64,000 bases of DNA from Polytrichum commune. Lineage: Eukaryota; Streptophyta; Polytrichopsida; Polytrichales; Polytrichaceae. Below the pieces are notes generated by a model. That model searched no databases. It had not been told where the DNA came from and saw only the letters and a list, made by a program, of their open reading frames with translations. The translations under genes were made by a program, and so were the position numbers. Shown here in pieces: positions 58,625 through 64,000 of this stretch (its first letter is position 1; each line of letters opens with the position of its first letter). The DNA lies in NCBI GenBank assembly GCA_950295325.1, contig OX485808.1:13270501-13334500 (forward strand), in the 5' to 3' direction.

Positions 58625-59480
58625 CAATCTTAATTTTTTTTTAGTTTAGCAAGCTCCTAATCACGTTGCAATATGTAGTGTTCCTTTGCCATGGGTTCCG
58701 TGAAATCAACAATGTTGATGCCAAAAAGTTGTTGTCTTGTGATATATTGTAAAATTTGAGCCTTCAATTGTGTTGCTTTCTCCATCTCAAAAGATGTTTG
58801 AACTTGAGGTTTCACCGTTTGCTTCTTAGATTTGCCATGCTCCAAATCCTCCTTTGTTTTCTTGAGACCCGGAGGTCTCCAATTTTATTGATTTGGTGAA
58901 GCACCATGTGACGTCGGAGTTTTGCGTGATGAATGCTCCACAACCTCACTCTCCATTGTGGAATCTTTGGAAGCATCCAAAGCATTGGCACACATCTTCC
59001 TCTTGAGGGATTTGGGAGTTTTCACGGAATTGTTATGAAGTTCCTCCCAAATTAGTACCTCTCTTAAGATATGCCAACAATGTTCAAACCCAAAATCCAA
59101 ACCCTTGGGATGCTTCAATTGATACAAATGAAATAATTACAAATGAGATCTACATCACTCTTCCCACACTCGTTGAGAGCCTTCACATTCAGGTAGATCC
59201 CATAAAACATGGACATGTTGTGCTTGATGCTCCCCCACTTCATCTCCAAAACTCTCGTTGTCCTTTTCACTATTGTTTGAGGCCACTGTCAATTCTACAA
59301 GTCATGGACCTTCACCCAAAAAATGCATCCATCTTTTGTTGGGTGTTGGTGATAGGGTGTTGTGAAATCGCAAGTTATGAACGACAAAGAAATGTCTTCT
59401 TTGCGCCTACGAAATATTGCCCTTTGGTCCGGCGAATTCGCGCTTGAGCTTATGATGTTGTTGATGGTCTTGTAGCTATG
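58625..59480 (-). pseudogene. Harbinger-type ORF1 (Myb/SANT-like plus NAM-associated C-terminal region)
   Basis: PIF/Harbinger elements encode, beside the transposase, a Myb/SANT-like protein that brings it to the element ends. Read across frameshifts on the minus strand, this region shows a trihelix/SANT-like piece (KTFLCRS*LAISQHPI, near 59350-59420) and IFWVKVHDL. Next come a RVLEMKWGSIKHN block near 59200-59260 and ALNECGKSDVDLI. HPKGLDFGFEHCWHILREV (58885-59127) is the conserved link to the NAM-associated C-terminal part. The last block is FTEPMAKEHYILQRD near 58660-58700, matching the PEQREYY-type ending. Stops and frameshifts break it. Free-standing host genes of the same type exist, but the decay suggests a transposon copy. 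No Harbinger transposase was found nearby. Confidence 0.65.
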
Positions 59481-59962
59481 GTGGCTGATGTGACAAAATG
59501 GGGAGCCATTAGGGTCGAAGCGCCCATAGTCGACCATGTCCATTTAACCACTTACTAGGGTCATGTAATGCTAATATGGACGAGATCTATATGTTTTATG
59601 CGAACAGAGTCAAGGTGTATGTGGTGGCGGCTTGTGATTGATTACCCTCATAATAATCTAGCCAAGCATTAGAATTTAAATGAGCGGTTATGGATTAGCA
59701 TGTAGATTGACTATGTATTACCCTAATTGTATCACTTCAAATTTTGTAGCAATACCCATATTCATGGATTTTTTTAAAAAATTATAATATTTTACTTAGA
59801 ATTTTTCTCACTTCGCAAGAAAATTAAATCCCGCTATTACTCCTCCTAAATAGACGCAAACTCTTATTGTATCTGCTATAAATTTCCTCAACCTTAGTTG
59901 TTCATGTGGCAAACATGGCCACCAGTATTAAGCAAGTTGGCTATTGATCAATGGGTCCCATG

Positions 59963-61227
59963 TCATGAATTGGGGGGTTGCCAAAGGTAAATTCTTCCTT
60001 GAATGCCCAACTCACTTCACAAGAATGGGTTGGCCTCTATAGAAGTGAGGAGGAAGCTTTACCGGGATGGGTGGTTTGCACAAGTTATCTCAAAGAATTG
60101 AGTATAGGACCAATTTAGTTTAGCACAAAATTCATGAGCACGTTTCCGAAATCCACTGTCGGTCTACAATACTTTACTCTCACGGAAATTAAGCCTGACA
60201 CTAAGAATGCGACATCACCAATGGCCTTCTCATGATGGATGGCATGAGTCAGGGTGGATAGCCTTACAAGAGGAGTAGCCAAACTCAATTCAATCTGTTT
60301 TTTGGAAAGCTTGATCAACTGTTTTTTGACCATGCCCACTGGTGGTGGCCAAACGCTACGCCTTTCTTTGCCAATTTGGCCAAGGATGGAAGGAAATAGA
60401 TTACCAAGTAAATGGTCCTCAAGAAGATGATTCCTCATAAATGGAGGAATGAAATTCCCCCCCCCCTCCACTTCCCCTAAGTGGAATGTCATCTGGCACA
60501 AAGCTAAGGCACAAAAAGAAGTTGCCTTCCTCTCGTTGGTCATTCATAAAGTTGTGGCGGTAAATGATTGGTGTGGGAAAATCTTGACAAAGATTGACAA
60601 AAGTTGCCCCCATTGTGACGCAGTCAGTAGAATCGGTTGAACACATGTTCTTTAGTTGTTCACTCTCTCAACATGGGTGGCAGTATGCTGCTATTATCAT
60701 TTGGCAACTCTTTGCCAAATGAGGGAACCTTGGCCCAAGGAAATATTTTTCTATGATGCAATGCCTTTTTTTTATCAACCTCTTTACAAGACACTCAAAC
60801 AATTCAATCACATCTGGTTTTTCTTAAGAAGTGGTCTCCCGTGGATTATATGGCATCAAAGGAATGACTTGGGTTTTAATGCTTTACAATGGCCCATTGA
60901 GAAAACGCACCAAGTCATCTAGGACGTCTTGCAAGATTCCAGTAGGATCGAGTGGAAACATACTCTCTCGGACTTGGAAAAGGCCCCAGATGTCGCCTAC
61001 CAAGATTTTCTTAAAGAATATGACTTGATTTGGGGTGTCAAAGGTCTTATTGTGACCCGTAGCAATTTAGTGGTCACTTGAAAGGGTAGACCTCAGATTG
61101 GCATTCTTTCTTGATTTCCCCTAGGGTTGCGCTTGTTCTCCTCGGGTGGTTGAATTTTGATTCTTTTCTTGCAATAGATTCTTTATTTTATGCCAAAAAA
61201 AGAAAAAGAAAAGAAAAAGAAAAAGAA
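59963..61227 (+). mobile_element. 5'-truncated LINE (1,265 bp) with 16-bp target duplications
   Basis: The duplication ATCAATGGGTCCCATG occurs at 59947-59962 and again at 61228-61243, directly after an A-rich tail (about 61194-61227). The body contains the C-terminal part of a non-LTR reverse transcriptase. The 5' end is missing, as is usual for target-primed insertion. It is the only element here whose limits are fixed by long exact duplications. Confidence 0.9.
60449..61110 (+). pseudogene. LINE reverse transcriptase C-terminal region with zf-RVT domain
   Basis: The zf-RVT domain reads WNVIWHKAKAQKEVAFL, then CGKILTKIDKSCPHCD, a frameshift near 60635, then the HVL..LFT..W stretch that should carry the final Hx(3)C. 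After a further shift the frame continues PWIIWHQRNDLGFNALQW, LQDSSRIEWKHTL and LIWGVKGLIVTRSNLVVT, ending in a TGA at 61078-61080 where homologous frames would read on. The order and spacing are those of the tail of plant LINE ORF2. Confidence 0.75.
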
Positions 61228-61243
61228 ATCAATGGGTCCCATG

Positions 61244-61689
61244 GAGAGCTACACAAAATATGATATTTAGTGTTATATAGTATGTTATGTCAATGTGGTA
61301 ACTTTTTGGATGATATTTCTAATGAATAAGTGAACAAATATTGTCATGGATGATGGATGAGTTCATCCATTGACCAAACCCCTACCTTCTCTTGTCAGCA
61401 ACTTGTGATGAAATATTGTCATGGATGAATGAAATTTGGATGACGATTCACTTGGTAAGTGACAGTAATTGCAACACTATAAATTTATAATCCCAAAAAA
61501 ACATTTGCAAGGAATGACAAATAATGTTGGGTTAAGATTTAGTGTTGGTGACACTAAACCGCGGTTCATAATTAATATTGAGCAAGACAATGAGAATTGG
61601 TGACACTAAATATCAAATTTAGTGTAGTAACGGGTGTGGGGATGTGGAGAAGAGAAAAGCATGTTGGTCCTTTGACTTCATGTTGGTAG
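61244..61689. other. Non-coding AT-rich stretch
   Basis: GTGACACTAAA motifs recur near 61550-61610. Nothing else was recognised. Confidence 0.4.
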
Positions 61690-62100
61690 AGTTGAATGAG
61701 TGGCCCACAATAGAGTTATCCGTAAAGTATCTCAAAGAGAGACAAAATTGTGGGTTTGATCCTTCCTTGAGAATTTTTTTCTGTTAAGAGCTCGTTAGTT
61801 CATCGTGTTTTGGATTTTATTTGGAAAGTTGGATGCAAATTTTGGAACTTTCTCTTCCCATCTATCAAACTTTGAGAGAATTTTAGGATCTTAAAAAGGG
61901 TATGCGCATAGCACCCATTGTCCTAAATCTTGGATCAAGGTATGCAAAACTAGCTTGGCCCACCCATCCTAGTAGGACAAGTTAGAAAGTCAAATTTTAA
62001 TAGCCCAACACTGCTCCTCGTGGATGATAAATCAAGCATCAAGAAAACTTGGGTGACTTTGTGTTAATTCTCATAAACTCATGGTTTTGGGACTAAACCC
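61690..62100 (+). repeat. Dispersed repeat family Z, copy
   Basis: See 43797-44190. The 14262-14350 fragment matches its 3' part (GGACAAGTTAGA, then GTGACTTTGTGTTAATTCTCA). Confidence 0.65.
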
Positions 62101-62264
62101 ATGGTTTCATCCACTTTACTTCACAAATAACTCTAATCGTATCTCGGGTTGCGGCCCATCCTTGGGTTGCAAGGCTCCTCAATTGGCTACTCATTAGTTG
62201 GGGTCAATGTGTGGAAGCATGATCAGGCCTAAACCTATAATATATCCGTTCAAGTCAGCTCTAA

Positions 62265-62450
62265 GGAGCCGTAATATTACTTAGCGATGTGGGCCCTCAT
62301 ATTACAACATCAAGATGTTGGGAGCTCAGTCCAAGTATGACTCTCCCTACATAATGTTTTTGAGCATCCCATTGTTATATTCTAAGGGCCTGTAAAACAA
62401 GAGTTGAACGACGAATAATGTTATGGCACCCCTAATTATGCTCTAAGACA
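62265..62450. mobile_element. Decayed foldback MITE related to 51677-51828
   Basis: The right part, read on the minus strand, gives GTGCCATAACATTATTCG, then GGCCCTTAGAATATAACAAT and GGGATGC. These match in order the left arm and loop of the 51677 element. Confidence 0.6.
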
Positions 62451-63000
62451 TTTAAAAGTTGAAGTGATCCTATCTATATATTATCCACTTTATTCCAAAA
62501 TCTACACAATCACAACAATCAATGTAACACGGAGGAATTCATAATACTTTTGAAAAAAGTCATGCCAGGGAGGCTGGATCTCGTAATGGAAATGGAAAGC
62601 TTCGAATTAGTGCCGGAAGAGGAAGTGGAATTATCTCAAAGTTTAAGGACATTGAAATCAAGCAACTTCTTTCTCATTTAAATTTTTTTTTTGGAAGTGG
62701 ATGTTTTTTTTAATTCCCTTGATATGCTTGGTTTGAAAGTGAGGAACCACACTAAACTGTTTTAAAATTGATTTGGGCCACATTAAGTAGAAACTTGATA
62801 TTGGTAAATATTTATTCTATGCTACTTTTGAAATAAAAGGATTATGATTATGGAAGGTGTTGGTCATAAATCTCAAAGAAGATTCATGGGAAAATTTGAG
62901 ATCTTACACTAACGTTATATACACCCCAACTAGACAATTAGAGTGGTTCACGTTAATCGTATCTGCATGAATTTTTCACCCAAGCTAATAGGACTATTTA

Positions 63001-63581
63001 GGGTTGCTTCACACTATGGCCGAAGGTTGAGAGGCCGTTGATTTCCACCAATCATATTGCATGAAACCAAGAATTCGACCTCTTGACCCTTCACACTAGA
63101 GGCCAAAGTCCAAAGGCCGTCACAATTTAAAATGCCTGCATGACAATATTTTTTGACCAAGGCGACGGACTCTTGAAGGAAGTTTGGGTCGGACAGGAAG
63201 GGAAACCCTAACTATTGTTGAGAGGCCGTTGATTTTTATCATATAAAAATAAAAAAAACTAACAAGACCTTGGCCGTTAGGTTGGAGGAGTTATTTTGGG
63301 CATGGAATAAAGTGGGATGCTTCTTCTTCCTTTGGACGTTGGGCTTGGCCTTTGGAGGCTTCACACTATGACAGTCCAAGTCGAAAGGCCTGTGGGAGTT
63401 CATGGCCAAAGGTTTGGACTTTGGGCTTGGCCTTTGGAAGGTTCACACTATGCCCAACCGATGGCTCCAATTCCTATATTTTATTGGCTATTTTCAACCC
63501 ATTTCTTTGGACACTTCAATAAAGTTTGGCCATTCAATCCCACAGCCTTTCGACTTGGACAACCATAGTGTGAAGCAATCC
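63001..63581. mobile_element. Harbinger-type MITE family 2, full copy (581 bp)
   Basis: The terminal repeats GGGTTGCTTCACACTATGG (left) and, from the right, GGATTGCTTCACACTATGG are flanked by TTA at 62998-63000 and 63582-63584. The CTTCACACTA motif also recurs inside (about 63080, 63358, 63438), which suggests nested or tandem growth. No coding capacity. Confidence 0.88.
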
Positions 63582-64000
63582 TTAGTGTACTAAATGGTTG
63601 CCAAAGGCCAAATCCACCGAGATTGAGATGATGAGTCAAGAATTGAGCATCAAGACCTTTGATTTTTTAAGATAAACAAATTTTCTTGCTATGGAGCAAG
63701 TTGGGCTTTTGTGTGTGTATGTGTGTGTGGGGGGGGGGTAGTTTTGTTTTGTACCCTAGTAGACGATCTACTTGCATATGTAGACAAACAAACTATATTT
63801 GGATCATTCATCTAAAAGTTTGACCAATCTCCCAATAAATAAAACATGAATCCACTTGTGCCAATGAAAAAAATAAGAGGATTCTCACTTTTCCATGCAA
63901 GTGATACACGCGTGTTTGATGATATATATCGTACCTCATGATTTAAAATCACAGCTACACGCTTGTGATTTGCAATATTAAGAATAGAAAAATGTGACAG

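Noticed and set aside
60115-60543. 142-codon minus-strand frame inside the LINE
   Set aside because: It runs antisense to the zf-RVT domain read on the plus strand in an element whose poly-A tail also shows plus orientation.

Overview
The window is nuclear DNA of a land plant. The evidence is a plant SYP12-class syntaxin gene with one long GT-AG intron, an intronless RLP44-type leucine-rich-repeat receptor-like protein, and plant-type Ty3/gypsy and Ty1/copia elements, Harbinger-type MITEs and pogo-like transposons. Only two convincing host genes in 64 kb, with repeats almost everywhere else, suggests a large, repeat-rich genome. A fern, lycophyte or gymnosperm would fit, but I cannot fix the clade from sequence alone.

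Layout. 1-9377 is the 5' part of a minus-strand Ty3/gypsy element: LTR 7474-9377, PBS, two extra upstream frames, and a gag-pol frame with four in-frame stops. A 1,003-bp GC-rich insertion at 229-1231, made almost entirely of consecutive stem-loops, splits its integrase. The gypsy element sits inside a minus-strand Ty1/copia element (9378-11820), whose LTR abuts a pogo-like DNA transposon (11819-12926). That transposon lies next to the tail of a Harbinger-type MITE. 13-16 kb holds MITEs and a LINE tail. 16.2-21.4 kb is the syntaxin locus, with a CpG-rich leader and a 2.36-kb intron holding six degenerate copies of a ~210-bp tandem repeat. 21.4-31.9 kb is mostly degenerate repeats.

31.9-32.8 kb (minus) is the RLP44-like gene, with a degenerate tandem array upstream of it (34.05-35.0 kb). 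35.7-36.7 kb is a three-unit ~320-bp tandem repeat. 39-43.8 kb holds two different broken pogo-superfamily transposases, one still inside its element. 45.4-47.2 kb looks like a solo LTR related to the gypsy LTR. A third pogo element (48.2-48.8 kb) is inserted in a dispersed repeat. 51-55.3 kb has two copies of a TTA-flanked MITE, one carrying a 2,328-bp solo LTR with exact 5-bp target duplication. 58.6-59.5 kb is a broken Harbinger ORF1 (Myb/SANT plus NAM-associated region). 59.96-61.23 kb is a 5'-truncated LINE with 16-bp target duplications. A full MITE of a second TTA family ends the window.

The two host genes are unrelated in function. The syntaxin acts in vesicle fusion at the plasma membrane, and the RLP44-like protein in cell-wall-linked brassinosteroid signalling. 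The rest is best read as layered transposition. The least explained object is the stem-loop-array insertion at 229-1231.
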